A DNA stretch of 64,000 nt from Bacteroidales bacterium (GCA_029974835.1 JARKQN010000127.1:1-64000); one strand, 5' to 3'. Counted from the stretch's first letter, positions 27,113 to 37,701 are shown. Numbers and translations are program-made. Notes: generated by a model not told the origin, from the letters alone.

Positions 27113-27741
27113 TGGAATTAAGCATTTATAACATTGAGGGAAAAAAGACGGGCAGAAAAGTCACCCTCGACGATGAAATATTTGGCATTGAACCCAATGA
27201 TCATGCCATCTACCTCGATACCAGACAGTACATGGCCAACAACAGGCAGGGTACGGCAAAATCGAAGGAACGGGGCGAAGTGACCGGCAGTACACGCAAG
27301 CTGAAACGCCAGAAGGGTACGGGCAGCGCCCGCTTCGGCGATATTAAGAACCCTCTCTTCAGAGGTGGCGGAAGAATATTCGGCCCCAAACCAAGAGACT
27401 ACAGCTTCAGACTTAACAAAAAAGTTAAACAGCTTGCCAGAAAATCGGCCCTTTCGTATAAGGCCTCTGAAAACAGCATTATCGTTCTGGAAGATTTCAA
27501 TATCGAAAATCCCAAAACAAAAGAGTTCAAGAAAATCAGCGATAATCTGCAGGTTTCCGATAAAAAATCACTTTATGTTTTACCGGAACAAAATAAAAAT
27601 ATATATTTGTCCTCTCGTAATTTGCAGGGCGTTGAAGTTGTAACTGTCAGTGAATTAACGACATACAAAATATTAAATGCTTCAACACTGATACTTGCAG
27701 AGAGCGCAGTTGACGTTTTGCAGCAGAATTTTAAAAACTAG
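27112..27741 (+). CDS. rplD: 50S ribosomal protein L4
   Basis: ATG at 27112 overlaps the rplC stop (TGATG), suggesting translational coupling; a GTG three bases earlier is less likely. The 209-residue protein has the extended exit-tunnel loop [18 protein letters not shown] (about residues 63-80), where macrolide-resistance changes arise in other bacteria. In E. coli L4 also represses its own operon; no such leader is evident here because the gene is internal to a longer operon. Confidence 0.97.
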   Translation: MELSIYNIEGKKTGRKVTLDDEIFGIEPNDHAIYLDTRQYMANNRQGTAKSKERGEVTGSTRKLKRQKGTGSARFGDIKNPLFRGGGRIFGPKPRDYSFRLNKKVKQLARKSALSYKASENSIIVLEDFNIENPKTKEFKKISDNLQVSDKKSLYVLPEQNKNIYLSSRNLQGVEVVTVSELTTYKILNASTLILAESAVDVLQQNFKN

Positions 27742-27755
27742 AAACCGGAAAAAAG

Positions 27756-28046
27756 ATGAGCGTACTTATCAGGCCCATAGTGACTGAAAAAATGAACAGC
27801 CAGGGAGAGAAATTCAACCGGTACGGGTTTATTGTCGACAGAAAAGCCAATAAACTCCAGATCAGAAAGGCCGTGGAGGAACTGTACGGCGTCACTGTTG
27901 AAACAGTTAATACCATGCGTTATGCCGGAAAAGTTAAAACCCGGTATACCAAATCAGGTGCAGTAAAAGGCAGAACATCGGCCGTGAAAAAAGCGGTTGT
28001 GACACTGGCCGAAGGAAATACGATAGACTTCTATAGCAATATTTAA
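27756..28046 (+). CDS. rplW: 50S ribosomal protein L23
   Basis: The 96-residue L23 lies at the tunnel exit and is the docking site for trigger factor and [14 protein letters not shown] at the N-terminus and [23 protein letters not shown] in the middle are family signatures. It directly precedes rplB. Confidence 0.97.
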   Translation: MSVLIRPIVTEKMNSQGEKFNRYGFIVDRKANKLQIRKAVEELYGVTVETVNTMRYAGKVKTRYTKSGAVKGRTSAVKKAVVTLAEGNTIDFYSNI

Positions 28047-28047
28047 A

Positions 28048-28872
28048 ATGGCAGTAAGAAAACTAAAGCCTGTTACACCAGGCCAGAGACACATGATTAT
28101 CAGTGCTTTTGATGATATCACCAGCACTGTACCCGAAAAATCCCTGATTCAGCCATTGAAGAAAACAGGAGGCAGAAATGCCGACGGAAAGAGGACTATG
28201 AGATACAGGGGCGGCGGTCATAAAAGAATGTACCGTATCATCGATTTCATGAGAAACAAGGATGGAGTCCCCGGTACTGTGAAAACCATCGAATATGACC
28301 CCAACAGGTCGGCAAGAATAGCCCTTGTGGTTTATGAAGACGGAGAGAAAAGATATATTATCGCACCAAACGGCCTTCAGGTAGGACAGAAAATACTTTC
28401 AGGAAGCAATGTACCCCCTGAAGTCGGAAACTCCCTGCCTCTCGGCGACCTCCCTATGGGTACTGTTGTTCATAATATAGAACTGAAACCCGGAAAGGGA
28501 GCCGCAATGGCACGCAGCGCCGGTTCGTACGCACAGATTATCGCAAGGGAGGGAAAATATGCCACACTGAAACTCCCCTCAGGCGAAACAAGACTTGTCC
28601 TCACTTCCTGCAGGGCAACCGTGGGTTCAGTCTCCAATGCCGACCATAACCTCGAGAAATCAGGTAAAGCAGGCCGGTCAAGAAACCTCGGACGCAGACC
28701 AAGAACAAGAGGTGTCGCCATGAACCCGATCGACCACCCGATGGGCGGCGGCGAAGGTAAAGCATCAGGCGGACACCCAAGGTCAAGAAAAGGGGTTCCT
28801 GCCAAGGGTTACAAAACACGCGACAAGAAAAAGTATTCCTCAAAATATATTGTTGAAAGAAGAAAGAAATAA
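28048..28872 (+). CDS. rplB: 50S ribosomal protein L2
   Basis: The 274-residue L2 supports subunit joining and the peptidyl-transferase centre. The C-terminal block reads [18 protein letters not shown] (from about residue 226); most bacteria have DHPHGGGEG, so one histidine is methionine here, which I recall as typical for Bacteroidota. The basic C-terminus [15 protein letters not shown] is clade-like. It starts 1 bp after rplW. Confidence 0.98.
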   Translation: MAVRKLKPVTPGQRHMIISAFDDITSTVPEKSLIQPLKKTGGRNADGKRTMRYRGGGHKRMYRIIDFMRNKDGVPGTVKTIEYDPNRSARIALVVYEDGEKRYIIAPNGLQVGQKILSGSNVPPEVGNSLPLGDLPMGTVVHNIELKPGKGAAMARSAGSYAQIIAREGKYATLKLPSGETRLVLTSCRATVGSVSNADHNLEKSGKAGRSRNLGRRPRTRGVAMNPIDHPMGGGEGKASGGHPRSRKGVPAKGYKTRDKKKYSSKYIVERRKK

Positions 28873-28881
28873 CAAGGTGCT

Positions 28882-29145
28882 ATGAGCAGATCAATTAAAA
28901 AAGGCCCTTTTATCGATTTTAAGCTTGAAAAAAGAGTACTGGAAATGAACCAGAGCGGCAAGAAATCGGTGATAAAAACCTGGTCGAGAAGATCGGTAAT
29001 TTCCCCCGATTTCGTGGGGCATACAGTTGCCGTACATAACGGAAACAAATTCATACCTGTTTATATTACCGAAAATATGGTAGGTCATAAACTGGGAGAA
29101 TTTGCCCCCACACGTACTTTCAGAGGTCATTCCGGCAATAAATAA
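28882..29145 (+). CDS. rpsS: 30S ribosomal protein S19
   Basis: The 87-residue S19 of the 30S head forms a complex with S13 near the A site. [11 protein letters not shown] at the start and [29 protein letters not shown] in pieces are diagnostic. It precedes rplV by about 30 bp. Confidence 0.98.
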   Translation: MSRSIKKGPFIDFKLEKRVLEMNQSGKKSVIKTWSRRSVISPDFVGHTVAVHNGNKFIPVYITENMVGHKLGEFAPTRTFRGHSGNK

Positions 29146-29175
29146 TAATGGTGTTTTTTGAAACAGATACACACA

Positions 29176-29601
29176 ATGGGTGCAAGAAAAAGAAACAGAG
29201 CAAAGGGAATTAAAGAGGCCAGGAAAAGCCTGTACCAGGCGGAACTTAAAAACTGCCCCTCTTCCCCCAGGAAAATGAGGCTCGTGGCCGACCTCATCAG
29301 AGGGTCTGAAGTTAACAAGGCTCTTGACATTCTGAAGTTCAGCAAGCAGGAAGCTTCAAGAAAACTCGAGAAACTGCTGCTTTCGGCAATTTCAAACTGG
29401 CAGCAGAAAAATGAAGGTGCAAGGGTGGAAGAGAGCGGTCTCTTTGTTAAGGAAATTTTCGTTAACGGCGGACGCAGCCTTAAAAGACTTCAGACAGCGC
29501 CCCAGGGAAGAGCTTACCGGATTAGAAAAAGATCAAATCATGTAACTCTCGTGCTCGGCAGCGCCAATAATGAAAATATTGAAAACAGCTCAAACTCATA
29601 A
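29176..29601 (+). CDS. rplV: 50S ribosomal protein L22
   Basis: I choose the ATG at 29176 (141 residues) over a TTG at 29158, because [10 protein letters not shown] fits the family. [14 protein letters not shown] and the C-terminal tunnel hairpin [17 protein letters not shown] are characteristic. The tail after the hairpin is rich in Asn, Ser and Glu and is longer than in E. coli (110 residues), common in Bacteroidota. Confidence 0.95.
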   Translation: MGARKRNRAKGIKEARKSLYQAELKNCPSSPRKMRLVADLIRGSEVNKALDILKFSKQEASRKLEKLLLSAISNWQQKNEGARVEESGLFVKEIFVNGGRSLKRLQTAPQGRAYRIRKRSNHVTLVLGSANNENIENSSNS

Positions 29602-29604
29602 TAA

Positions 29605-30303
29605 ATGGGACAAAAAGTTAATCCGATAAGCAACAGGCTGGGTATTATTAAAGGTTGGGATTCAAACTGGTTCGGCGGAAAGGATTTCTCCGGCAAACTG
29701 GTAGAGGATACCAAAATAAGGGAATACCTCAATGCACGTCTTGCAAAAGCAAGCATTTCCAAAATTGTTATCGAAAGAACTCTCAAGCTTATAACTGTCA
29801 CAGTTAACACTGCACGCCCCGGAATCATTATAGGAAAAGGCGGTCAGGAAGTGGATAAGCTCAAGGAAGAATTAAAGAAGATCACTAAAAAAGAAGTCCA
29901 GATCAATATTTATGAAATAAAAAGACCGGAACTCGACGCAAGCATCGTTGCAAACAACATAGCCAGGCAGATCGAAGGAAAAATTTCCTACAGGCGCGCA
30001 ATAAAAATGGCTATAGCCTCAACCATGAGAATGGGAGCTGAAGGAATAAAAGTCGTGATCTCGGGCCGCCTCGGCGGAGCTGAAATGGCCAGAAACGAAA
30101 CTTACAAGGAGGGCAGAATTCCCCTCCATACTTTCAGGGCCGACATCGATTATGCCCTCGGTGAAGCTCATACCAAGGTGGGCCTAATAGGGGTTAAGGT
30201 ATGGATCTGCAACGGCGAAATTTACGGCAAAAGAGACCTCAGCCCGAATATCGGGGCGAAAAACGCAAAAGCAAAGGGCCTTAAAAGAAAACCCAGGAAA
30301 TAA
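29605..30303 (+). CDS. rpsC: 30S ribosomal protein S3
   Basis: The 232-residue S3 lines the mRNA entry channel. It has the KH domain ([18 protein letters not shown], about residues 73-90) and the C-terminal domain with [12 protein letters not shown] and [12 protein letters not shown]. Length is normal. It is 3 bp from rplV and followed by rplP. Confidence 0.98.
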   Translation: MGQKVNPISNRLGIIKGWDSNWFGGKDFSGKLVEDTKIREYLNARLAKASISKIVIERTLKLITVTVNTARPGIIIGKGGQEVDKLKEELKKITKKEVQINIYEIKRPELDASIVANNIARQIEGKISYRRAIKMAIASTMRMGAEGIKVVISGRLGGAEMARNETYKEGRIPLHTFRADIDYALGEAHTKVGLIGVKVWICNGEIYGKRDLSPNIGAKNAKAKGLKRKPRK

Positions 30304-30341
30304 AATCTGCAGACATTCAAACATATTAATGTAAACAGGCA

Positions 30342-30764
30342 ATGTTACAACCTAAGAAATCAAAATACAGGAGGCAGCAGAAGGGCAGGATGAAAGGAAA
30401 TGCCCAGAGAGGTAACCAACTCTCTTTCGGCTCTTTCGGGATTAAGGCCCTCGGATCGGCATGGATTACCGGACGGCAGATCGAAGCAGCCCGCCAGGCC
30501 GTAACCAGGCATATGAAACGTGAAGGACAGATATGGATCCGTATTTTCCCCGATAAGCCGATAACCAAAAAACCGGCTGAGGTAAGAATGGGAAAAGGTA
30601 AGGGTGCCCCCGAAGGATTCGTCGCCCCCGTTACTCCCGGTCGTATCCTTATCGAAGCCGAAGGTGTGCCTTTTGAAGTTGCAAAGGAAGCCCTCAGGCT
30701 CGCAGCTCAGAAACTGCCTATTAAAACCAGATTCGTGGTAAGGCATGATTATGTTAAAGAATAA
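30342..30764 (+). CDS. rplP: 50S ribosomal protein L16
   Basis: The 140-residue L16 helps position tRNAs at the A site. [19 protein letters not shown] opens the protein, and [22 protein letters not shown] and [12 protein letters not shown] are signatures, including the arginine-rich loop near residue 80. Confidence 0.98.
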   Translation: MLQPKKSKYRRQQKGRMKGNAQRGNQLSFGSFGIKALGSAWITGRQIEAARQAVTRHMKREGQIWIRIFPDKPITKKPAEVRMGKGKGAPEGFVAPVTPGRILIEAEGVPFEVAKEALRLAAQKLPIKTRFVVRHDYVKE

Positions 30765-30776
30765 AATTGTGTGGCA

Positions 30777-30980
30777 ATGAAAATGTCGGAAATAAAAGAA
30801 TTAAGCACCGCTGACCTTATCGAACGACTCGATTCGGAAAGACTTATGCTTACCCGCATGAAGCTTAATCATGCAATCTCGCCAATCGATAATCCCCAGA
30901 AGATTAAAGAGGCAAGGAAAAATATAGCAAGACTCCTTACGGAACTCAAAACAAGGGAGTCGAATAAGAAAAATCAATAG
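30777..30980 (+). CDS. rpmC: 50S ribosomal protein L29
   Basis: The ATG at 30777 gives 67 residues; GTG at 30771 and ATG at 30783 are alternatives. The protein is a two-helix hairpin typical of L29 at the tunnel exit: MSEIKELSTADLIERLDSE and PQKIKEARKNIARLLTELK. It lies between rplP and rpsQ as in the standard order. Confidence 0.95.
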   Translation: MKMSEIKELSTADLIERLDSERLMLTRMKLNHAISPIDNPQKIKEARKNIARLLTELKTRESNKKNQ

Positions 30981-30992
30981 TCAGAACCTGCC

Positions 30993-31247
30993 ATGGAAAG
31001 GAAACTCAGAAAAGAAAGAATCGGCGTGGTTGTCAGTAACAAAATGGACAAATCAATAGTTGTTGCCGTTAAAAGAAAGGTAAAACACCCGATTTACGGA
31101 AGATTTGTCAACAAGACAAAAAAGATGATGGCTCACGATGAGGAAAACTCCTGCAAAATCGGAGATACTGTCAGAATAGCGGAAACCAGACCGTTGAGCA
31201 AAAATAAAAACTGGAGACTTGTTGAAATAATTGAAAGAGCTAAGTAA
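30993..31247 (+). CDS. rpsQ: 30S ribosomal protein S17
   Basis: The 84-residue OB-fold S17 binds 16S rRNA early in assembly. [33 protein letters not shown] and [20 protein letters not shown] are family signatures. It is 2 bp from rplN. Confidence 0.98.
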   Translation: MERKLRKERIGVVVSNKMDKSIVVAVKRKVKHPIYGRFVNKTKKMMAHDEENSCKIGDTVRIAETRPLSKNKNWRLVEIIERAK

Positions 31248-31249
31248 TT

Positions 31250-31615
31250 ATGATACAGCAGGAAACAAGATTGAATGTAGCCGATAACACAGGTGCCAGG
31301 GAGGTCTTGTGCATCAGGGTGCTTGGCGGTACAAAAAAGCGATACGCCACTGTGGGCGATAAAATAATAGTTACCGTAAAAAGTGCTATCCCATCGGGCG
31401 AAGCCAAAAAGGGTATGGTCAGCAGGGCTGTCGTGGTAAGAACCAAAAAGGAAATCAGGAGACCCGACGGCTCCTATATCAGGTTCGACGACAATGCCGT
31501 CGTGCTGCTCACAAACCTCGACGAGGTAAGGGGTACACGTATCTTCGGCCCCGTGGCCAGAGAACTGCGCGATAAGTATATGAAAATCGTATCACTTGCC
31601 CCTGAAGTTCTTTAA
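31250..31615 (+). CDS. rplN: 50S ribosomal protein L14
   Basis: The 121-residue L14 forms part of an intersubunit bridge and is the target of the silencing factor Rsf[20 protein letters not shown], the loop [17 protein letters not shown] and [14 protein letters not shown] are canonical. Confidence 0.98.
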   Translation: MIQQETRLNVADNTGAREVLCIRVLGGTKKRYATVGDKIIVTVKSAIPSGEAKKGMVSRAVVVRTKKEIRRPDGSYIRFDDNAVVLLTNLDEVRGTRIFGPVARELRDKYMKIVSLAPEVL

Positions 31616-31632
31616 CATTTAAATTCTAACTG

Positions 31633-31956
31633 ATGCAGAAAAAATTACATATCAGGAAAGGCGACACCGTGATAGTCATCTCGGGTGAGTCGAAAGGACA
31701 GAAAGGCCGGGTACTGGAAGTTGACAGGGATAAACTCAGGGCTATTGTGGAAGGCGTTAACATGGTTCAGAAACATACCAAACCAAACGCCAAGGCCCCT
31801 CAGGGAGGAATCCTCAAGAAAGAGGCCCCCGTGCATATTTCAAACCTTATGCTGGTCGACCCTGCCTCAGGGAAACCCACAAGGATCGGAAGAAGGCTTA
31901 ATGAAAAAAATAAATTGATTCGTTACGCAAAAAAATCAGGGGAGGAGATTAAGTAA
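31633..31956 (+). CDS. rplX: 50S ribosomal protein L24
   Basis: The 107-residue KOW-domain L24 initiates 50S assembly. [22 protein letters not shown] is the KOW motif, and [15 protein letters not shown] is also a signature. Its stop TAA shares the final A with the rplE ATG at 31956, implying translational coupling. Confidence 0.98.
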   Translation: MQKKLHIRKGDTVIVISGESKGQKGRVLEVDRDKLRAIVEGVNMVQKHTKPNAKAPQGGILKKEAPVHISNLMLVDPASGKPTRIGRRLNEKNKLIRYAKKSGEEIK

Positions 31957-32507
31957 TGTATACACCCGAATTGAAAACCAAATACAGGGAGGAAATAATC
32001 CCTGCTTTGATGAAAGAGTTTAACTATACAACAGTCATGCAGGTACCCAGGCTGGAAAAAATAGTTATCAGCCAGGGAGTGGGCGCTGCCATCGCCGACA
32101 AGAAAATCCTCGATTCCGGACTTAAGGAGATTACCGATATAGCCGGACAGAAGGCTGTTGCAACATATTCCAGGAAGGACATCTCAAATTTCAAGCTCAG
32201 GAAAAACATGCCGATAGGCATTATGGTCACCCTCCGGCAGGACCGTATGTATGAATTCCTCCAGAGACTTATTAATGTGGCCCTTCCCAGAATCAGGGAC
32301 TTCAAGGGAATTAATCCGACTTTCGACGGCAGGGGAAATTATACCCTCGGAATTACGGAACAGATTATATTCCCGGAGATAGACCTCGATAAGGTCGCAA
32401 AAATAATGGGATTGCAGATAACATTTGTAACCACGGCAAGAAGCGACGAGGAAGCTCTTGCTCTACTTAAATATTTCGGATTGCCTTTCAAAAACGTTAA
32501 AAACTGA
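31956..32507 (+). CDS. rplE: 50S ribosomal protein L5
   Basis: The 183-residue L5 binds 5S rRNA and contacts P-site t[52 protein letters not shown] and the end [18 protein letters not shown] are diagnostic. The gene overlaps rplX by one base. Confidence 0.98.
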   Translation: MYTPELKTKYREEIIPALMKEFNYTTVMQVPRLEKIVISQGVGAAIADKKILDSGLKEITDIAGQKAVATYSRKDISNFKLRKNMPIGIMVTLRQDRMYEFLQRLINVALPRIRDFKGINPTFDGRGNYTLGITEQIIFPEIDLDKVAKIMGLQITFVTTARSDEEALALLKYFGLPFKNVKN

Positions 32508-32511
32508 TTAT

Positions 32512-32781
32512 ATGGCTAAGGAATCAATGAAGGCCCGTGAGGTAAAGCGTGCCAGGCTGGTGCAGAAATATGCCGCCAGAAGAGCAAAACTGAAGGCTGA
32601 AGGGGATTACGTGGGATTAAGCCGCATTCCAAGAAATTCAAACCCGATACGCCTCCGCAACAGATGCAAGCTTACCGGAAGGCCAAGAGGTTATATGAGA
32701 CAATTTGGAATCAGCAGAATCACTTTCAGGGAGATGGCTTCGAAAGGTCTTATCCCGGGAGTAAGAAAAGCCAGCTGGTAA
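32512..32781 (+). CDS. rpsN: 30S ribosomal protein S14, zinc-free type
   Basis: The ATG at 32512 gives 89 residues; the longer open frame upstream overlaps rplE and is not needed. [15 protein letters not shown] and [25 protein letters not shown] are S14 signatures. It lacks the paired CxxC zinc motifs of the short S14 form, having only one cysteine, so this is the long, zinc-independent version. Confidence 0.96.
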   Translation: MAKESMKAREVKRARLVQKYAARRAKLKAEGDYVGLSRIPRNSNPIRLRNRCKLTGRPRGYMRQFGISRITFREMASKGLIPGVRKASW

Positions 32782-32817
32782 TAGTTAAAAATAAGGAAAA
32801 AAGAAACAGTAAATAAC

Positions 32818-33216
32818 ATGACAGATCCGATCGCAGATTTACTTACAAGAATAAGGAATGCCGTAATGGCCGGCCATAAGGTTGTTGAAGCTCCTTCATC
32901 AAATATGAAGACGGAGATAGCCAGGATACTCCTTGAGAAAGGATACATCCGCGGATACAAGGTCGTTGAGGGTGAAGGACCGCAGAAAATCCTGAAGATC
33001 GCCCTTAAATACCACCCGAGAAACAAAAGGCCCGCAATAAAGGCAATTCACAGAATCAGCCGCCCGGGACTAAGAAAATATACCGACGTTGAAAAAATGC
33101 CCAGGGTGCTGAACGGACTTGGAATCGCAATAATTTCCACATCCAGGGGGCTTATGACAGATAAGGAAGCCAGAAAAGAAAACGTCGGCGGAGAGATTAT
33201 TTGTTACGTTTATTAA
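32818..33216 (+). CDS. rpsH: 30S ribosomal protein S8
   Basis: The 132-residue S8 is a primary 16S binder. [13 protein letters not shown] at the start and [21 protein letters not shown] with [10 protein letters not shown] are signatures. In E. coli S8 represses the spc operon; no equivalent site is obvious here. Confidence 0.98.
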   Translation: MTDPIADLLTRIRNAVMAGHKVVEAPSSNMKTEIARILLEKGYIRGYKVVEGEGPQKILKIALKYHPRNKRPAIKAIHRISRPGLRKYTDVEKMPRVLNGLGIAIISTSRGLMTDKEARKENVGGEIICYVY

Positions 33217-33220
33217 AAAA

Positions 33221-33232
33221 GAGGAGGAGAGG
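33221..33232 (+). promoter_or_regulatory. Unusually strong Shine-Dalgarno-like sequence before rplF
   Basis: GAGGAGGAGAGG ends 2 nt before the rplF ATG at 33235, with a GGAGG core 7-10 nt upstream. Most genes in this window have AT-rich leaders with no such match. Confidence 0.6.
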
Positions 33233-33234
33233 AA

Positions 33235-33789
33235 ATGTCAAGAATAGGAAACTTGCCAATTAACCTGCCGGCAAAGGTGACCGTCACAGTGGACGATGAT
33301 AATGTCATCGTTGTTAAGGGTCCGCTGGGTCAGTTAAGGCAGCAGATAAACCCCGATATCAGGGTGGAGGTCGAAAACAACCAGGTAGTTCTTAAGAGAC
33401 CCTCCGATTCTAAAAACCACAAATCGCTCCATGGACTCTACAGAGCCCTTATCGCCAACATGGTTGAGGGAGTGTCGAAAGGCTACAAAAAGGAACTCGA
33501 ACTGGTGGGTGTGGGCTACCGGGCAGAGGCAAAAGGCCAGAACCTCGAATTAAGCCTCGGCTTCTCTCATGAAATTATTATTCAGCTTCCCGACGAAATC
33601 AAAGTGGAGGCCAGGACAGAAAGAAGAAGTAATCCTGTTATAACCCTGACCAGCATCGACAAACAGCTCATTGGTCATGTGGCGGCCAAAATTAGATCAC
33701 TCCGTCCGCCCGAACCTTTCAAGGGTAAAGGAATCAGATTCGTCGGGGAATATATCAGAAGAAAAGCCGGGAAATCAGCAAGTGTTTAA
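33235..33789 (+). CDS. rplF: 50S ribosomal protein L6
   Basis: The 184-residue L6 has two similar alpha-beta domains near the factor-binding site. MSRIGNLPINLPAKVTV opens it, and VGVGYRAEAKGQNLELSLGFSH and PPEPFKGKGIRFVGEYIRRKAGK are diagnostic. It is one of the few genes here with a clear Shine-Dalgarno-like leader. Confidence 0.98.
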   Translation: MSRIGNLPINLPAKVTVTVDDDNVIVVKGPLGQLRQQINPDIRVEVENNQVVLKRPSDSKNHKSLHGLYRALIANMVEGVSKGYKKELELVGVGYRAEAKGQNLELSLGFSHEIIIQLPDEIKVEARTERRSNPVITLTSIDKQLIGHVAAKIRSLRPPEPFKGKGIRFVGEYIRRKAGKSASV

Positions 33790-33809
33790 CATAAGGAAAT
33801 TTTAAAGAT

Positions 33810-34169
33810 ATGGCATTAAGCAAACTGGAAAGAAGAGCCAGGGTAAGGCGGAGGATACGCAGGAAAGTGCACGGGACCAGCCTTAAACCAAGGCTTTCGG
33901 TTTTCCGCAGCAACAGGCAGATTTATGCACAACTCATTGATGATATCAATGGAGTCACCCTTTTGTCGGCCTGTTCAAGGGAGAAAGAAGTAGCATCCAA
34001 GACCGGCATCAAAAAAACAGAACAGGCTTCTCTGGTCGGCAAACTGCTGGCCTCCAAATGCCGCGAAAAGGGAATATCGGAAGTGGTATTCGACAGAGGC
34101 GGTTACCAGTATCACGGAAGGGTTAAGTCCCTGGCCGACGGAGCAAGAGAAGGTGGATTAAAATTCTAA
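33810..34169 (+). CDS. rplR: 50S ribosomal protein L18
   Basis: The 119-residue L18 binds 5S rRNA. The basic N-terminus with [23 protein letters not shown] and [26 protein letters not shown] at the C-terminus are family signatures. It lies 6 bp before rpsE. Confidence 0.98.
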   Translation: MALSKLERRARVRRRIRRKVHGTSLKPRLSVFRSNRQIYAQLIDDINGVTLLSACSREKEVASKTGIKKTEQASLVGKLLASKCREKGISEVVFDRGGYQYHGRVKSLADGAREGGLKF

Positions 34170-34175
34170 TGAATC

Positions 34176-34688
34176 ATGGAGGGAATAAGAAAAGTAAAAA
34201 CCACTGATATAGAGCTTAAAGACAGGCTCGTCAGTATTCAGAGAGTGACAAAAGTCACAAAGGGAGGTCGCACATTCAGTTTTGCCGCTATTGTGGTTGT
34301 GGGTAATGAAAATGGTATTGTCGGTCATGGCCTCGGAAAGGCCAGCGAGGTAACCACAGCCATCTCAAAAGGAATTGAAGATGCCAAGAAGAACCTCATT
34401 AAGGTTCCCATCATTAAAGGAACCGTGCCGCACGAGCAGACCGCAAAATTCGGCGGTGCACAGGTTTTCATCAAACCGGCATCCGAAGGTACCGGAGTAA
34501 AGGCGGGAGGTGCAATGCGTGCCGTTTTCGAAAGCGTGGGCGTGAAGAACGTTCTCGCAAAATCGAAAGGGTCATCGAACCCTCATAACCTGGTCAAGGC
34601 AACCATCGCAGCCCTGCTGCAGATGAGAGATGCTTTCGCCGTAGCCGAATCGCGCGGTGTGCCAGTTGAAAAAGTATTTAACGGTTAG
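34176..34688 (+). CDS. rpsE: 30S ribosomal protein S5
   Basis: The 170-residue S5 controls decoding fidelity. The N-terminal double-stranded-RNA-like domain contains [20 protein letters not shown], followed by [17 protein letters not shown] and the C-terminal [15 protein letters not shown] and [15 protein letters not shown]. Confidence 0.98.
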   Translation: MEGIRKVKTTDIELKDRLVSIQRVTKVTKGGRTFSFAAIVVVGNENGIVGHGLGKASEVTTAISKGIEDAKKNLIKVPIIKGTVPHEQTAKFGGAQVFIKPASEGTGVKAGGAMRAVFESVGVKNVLAKSKGSSNPHNLVKATIAALLQMRDAFAVAESRGVPVEKVFNG

Positions 34689-34700
34689 AAACTAAATGCC

Positions 34701-34880
34701 ATGGCAAAAATCAGAATCACCCAGGTAAAGAGTAAAAACAGAAGATCAGAGAGACAGAGAAGAACTCTGGAGGCACTTGGCATTCACAGGCTCAACCAAA
34801 GCGTTGAACATGAAGCAACTCCCCAGATTCTCGGTATGGTGGAAAAAGTAAGACATCTGGTCAGAACGGAAGAAATTTAA
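34701..34880 (+). CDS. rpmD: 50S ribosomal protein L30
   Basis: A short gene of 59 residues reading MAKIRITQVKSKNRR, then QRRTLEALGIHRLNQSVEH and TPQILGMVEKVRHLV. This is the complete L30 fold, and its position between rpsE and rplO is the standard one. Length agrees with bacterial L30 (about 60 residues). Confidence 0.97.
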   Translation: MAKIRITQVKSKNRRSERQRRTLEALGIHRLNQSVEHEATPQILGMVEKVRHLVRTEEI

Positions 34881-34903
34881 ACAGAATAATACCATTTATA
34901 ATT

Positions 34904-35350
34904 ATGGATCTTAGCAACTTGAGACCGGCCAAAGGGTCAGTGAAGAAAAATAAACGCCTCGGCAGAGGACAGGGTTCGGGTAAAGGCGGCACTTCCACAA
35001 GAGGGCATAAAGGAGCCAAACAAAGATCCGGATACAAGAGAAAAATCGGATTTGAAGGCGGCCAGATGCCGCTCCAGAGAAGACTCCCGAAATACGGATT
35101 CAATAATATCAACAGAGTGGAATATAAGGCTATTAATGTAAGTACATTACAGAGTCTCGCCGAGAAACTTAATGTTGATAAAATAGATATCCAAACCCTT
35201 GTAGCAGCAGGACTGGTATCTAAAAATGCAAAGGTGAAGATCCTGGCAAAAGGCGAACTAAGCAAAAAGATCGAGGTTCATGCTCACGCTTTCAGCCAGA
35301 AGGCTGCCGACACTATCAAAGCAAACCAGGGTACTGTTGTAAAAATATAA
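34904..35350 (+). CDS. rplO: 50S ribosomal protein L15
   Basis: The 148-residue L15 has the glycine/lysine/arginine-rich N-terminal arm (RLGRGQGSGKGGTSTRGHKG, about residues 19-38) that threads into 23S rRNA, and a globular C-terminus. FEGGQMPLQRRLPKYGF is a signature. secY follows after 4 bp. Confidence 0.98.
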   Translation: MDLSNLRPAKGSVKKNKRLGRGQGSGKGGTSTRGHKGAKQRSGYKRKIGFEGGQMPLQRRLPKYGFNNINRVEYKAINVSTLQSLAEKLNVDKIDIQTLVAAGLVSKNAKVKILAKGELSKKIEVHAHAFSQKAADTIKANQGTVVKI

Positions 35351-35354
35351 TCAG

Positions 35355-36683
35355 ATGAGGCTGATACAGACCATAAAGAATATCTTTAAGATAGAAGACC
35401 TGAGGGCAAGGCTTTTATATACCCTGAGCATAATAATGATTTACAGGCTCGGGAAATATGTATCATTGCCCGGAATAGATCCTTCCCAGCTGCAGGACTT
35501 AAGAACACAAACCTCTTCAGGTATAATGAGTCTGCTCGATATGTTCTCGGGAGGTGCGTTTTCGCAGGCTTCGATCTTTGCTCTGGGAATAATGCCCTAT
35601 ATTTCAGCCTCCATCGTGGTGCAGCTCCTCGGCATCGTTTTCCCCTATTTCCAGAAACTTCAGAAGGAAGGAGAGAGCGGAAGAAGAAAAATGAACCAGT
35701 ACACACGTTACCTTACTGTCATCATTCTCATCCTTCAGGCTCCAACCTACCTTTATAACCTTCATAATGTCCTGCCCTCCACCGCATTCATCACTTCCGG
35801 TACCTTCTTTATGGTATCATCAGTGATCATTCTTACCGCGGGAACAATATTCGTTATGTGGCTGGGAGAGAAAATTACCGATAAGGGTATCGGAAACGGT
35901 ATCTCGCTTATTATAATGATAGGTATTGTGGCCCGGATGCCGGCAAACTTTATTTTCGAAGCCGGCGCCAGGATGAACGGAGCAGGCGGACTGATAGCAC
36001 TTGTTGTCGAACTCGTGTTCCTGTTCGTCGTTATTCTTGGCACAATACTCCTTGTGCAGGGGACGCGCAGGATACCGGTACAGTATGCACGCAGGATTAT
36101 CGGCAACAAACAGTACGGCGGCGTAAGACAATACATCCCCCTTAAGGTGAACGCCGCAGGCGTGATGCCGATAATATTTGCTCAGGCTATAATGATGCTG
36201 CCAATAATTATTGCAGGATATTCAAATTCATCATCAGGTTTTGTGGTGGCCTTCTCAAATATGTACGGCTTCTGGTATAACCTGGTTACAGGATTGCTCA
36301 TAATACTCTTTACATATTTCTACACTGCCATTACAATCAACCCCGTCCAGATGGCCGAGGATATGAAGAAAAACGGCGGATTTATTCCCGGTATAAAACC
36401 CGGACGAAAGACTGTTGAATTTATCGACGGCATTATGTCGAAGATAACACTGCCCGGATCAATATTCCTGGCTATTGTGGCTATAATGCCCTCATTGGCC
36501 GTGAAAGCCGGTGTGTCTCAGCAGTTCGCACAGTTCTACGGAGGCACCTCTCTGCTGATACTTGTGGGTGTGGTTCTTGATACACTGCAGCAGATAGAAA
36601 GCCACCTTCTTATGAGGCATTACGACGGCCTTATGAAATCGGGAAGGATTAAGGGAAGAACAGGAGCCGTGGCAGCGTATTAA
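35355..36683 (+). CDS. secY: SecY protein-translocation channel subunit
   Basis: The 442-residue protein has the ten membrane helices of SecY. Recognisable blocks are YRLGKYVSLPGIDP, FALGIMPYISASIVVQLL, the SecA-binding cytoplasmic loops with GTRRIPVQYARRI, and FYTAITINPVQMAEDMKKNGGF in two parts. It forms the inner-membrane channel with SecE and SecG for proteins destined for the envelope and the type IX system. Its position between rplO and map is normal; adk is not in this block. Confidence 0.98.
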   Translation: MRLIQTIKNIFKIEDLRARLLYTLSIIMIYRLGKYVSLPGIDPSQLQDLRTQTSSGIMSLLDMFSGGAFSQASIFALGIMPYISASIVVQLLGIVFPYFQKLQKEGESGRRKMNQYTRYLTVIILILQAPTYLYNLHNVLPSTAFITSGTFFMVSSVIILTAGTIFVMWLGEKITDKGIGNGISLIIMIGIVARMPANFIFEAGARMNGAGGLIALVVELVFLFVVILGTILLVQGTRRIPVQYARRIIGNKQYGGVRQYIPLKVNAAGVMPIIFAQAIMMLPIIIAGYSNSSSGFVVAFSNMYGFWYNLVTGLLIILFTYFYTAITINPVQMAEDMKKNGGFIPGIKPGRKTVEFIDGIMSKITLPGSIFLAIVAIMPSLAVKAGVSQQFAQFYGGTSLLILVGVVLDTLQQIESHLLMRHYDGLMKSGRIKGRTGAVAAY

Positions 36684-36701
36684 TATGTATTACGTTCTTT
36701 G

Positions 36702-37478
36702 ATGTTAAACAGCAGGACAAACGAAGAGATAGAACTGCTCAGAAAAAGCAACATGCTCGTGTCGTTGACACTTGCAGAGATCGCCAGGCATATAGCCCCG
36801 GGCATAACAACACTTAAGCTCGATGCAATTGCCGAATCATTTATCCGCGATCATGGCGCCGTGCCGGCCTTCAAAGGCTATAACGGCTTCCCCGCTACAC
36901 TCTGCACCTCCGTGAATGAAGAAATAGTCCACGGAATACCCTCCGCTTACGAACTGAGGGAGGGCGACATCATATCAGTCGACTGCGGAGTGGTTCTGAA
37001 CGGTTACTACGGAGATACTGCTTTTACATTTGCTGTGGGAAATATTGACGACAGGGTGCAGAAACTGCTCGATTACACAAGAGCCTCCCTCGAGGAAGGT
37101 GTGAAAGAGGCAGTTGCAGGCAACCGCGTGGGAGATATATCTTTCGCTGTTCAATCAAAAGCTGAAAGCGGAGGTTTCTCCGTCGTAAGGGAACTGGTCG
37201 GACATGGCATCGGAGTTAAGCTCCATGAAGCTCCCGAAATACCCAACTTCGGAAAAAGAGGCACCGGCCCGAAGCTTCCGAAAGGACTGGTTATCTGTAT
37301 TGAGCCAATGATAAATATGGGAACAAAGGAAACAGTACAGAAAAGCGACGGATGGACAATTGTGACTTCGGACGGAATGCCGTCGGCCCATTTTGAATAT
37401 GCGGTGGCGGTTGATAACGGGAAAGCAGATGTTTTATCAACATTCAGATTTATTGATGAAGTGTTAAAAAACAGATAA
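36702..37478 (+). CDS. map: Type I methionine aminopeptidase
   Basis: ATG at 36702 gives 258 residues; the TTG three bases before is less likely. The enzyme removes the initiator methionine from new proteins. All five metal ligands are visible: the aspartates in [16 protein letters not shown], the histidine in [12 protein letters not shown], and the glutamates in CIEPMIN and HFEYAVAV. The substrate-site histidine is in IVHGIPS. Confidence 0.97.
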   Translation: MLNSRTNEEIELLRKSNMLVSLTLAEIARHIAPGITTLKLDAIAESFIRDHGAVPAFKGYNGFPATLCTSVNEEIVHGIPSAYELREGDIISVDCGVVLNGYYGDTAFTFAVGNIDDRVQKLLDYTRASLEEGVKEAVAGNRVGDISFAVQSKAESGGFSVVRELVGHGIGVKLHEAPEIPNFGKRGTGPKLPKGLVICIEPMINMGTKETVQKSDGWTIVTSDGMPSAHFEYAVAVDNGKADVLSTFRFIDEVLKNR

Positions 37479-37482
37479 AATT

Positions 37483-37701
37483 ATGGCTAAACAACCCCCG
37501 ATTGAGCAGGATGGTACCATTACCGAAGCCCTGTCAAACGCAATGTTCAGGGTCGAGCTTGAGAACGGGCACGTAATTACAGCCCATATCTCAGGCAAAA
37601 TGAGAATGCACTATATTAAAATATTGCCGGGCGACAAGGTCAGAGTGGAAATGTCTCCCTACGACCTTACAAAAGGAAGAATAACATTCAGATATAAATA
37701 G
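37483..37701 (+). CDS. infA: Translation initiation factor IF-1
   Basis: The 72-residue OB-fold protein reads [22 protein letters not shown] at its start and [23 protein letters not shown] at its end, the normal IF-1 sequence. It blocks the A site during initiation. It is four bases after map. Confidence 0.98.
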   Translation: MAKQPPIEQDGTITEALSNAMFRVELENGHVITAHISGKMRMHYIKILPGDKVRVEMSPYDLTKGRITFRYK

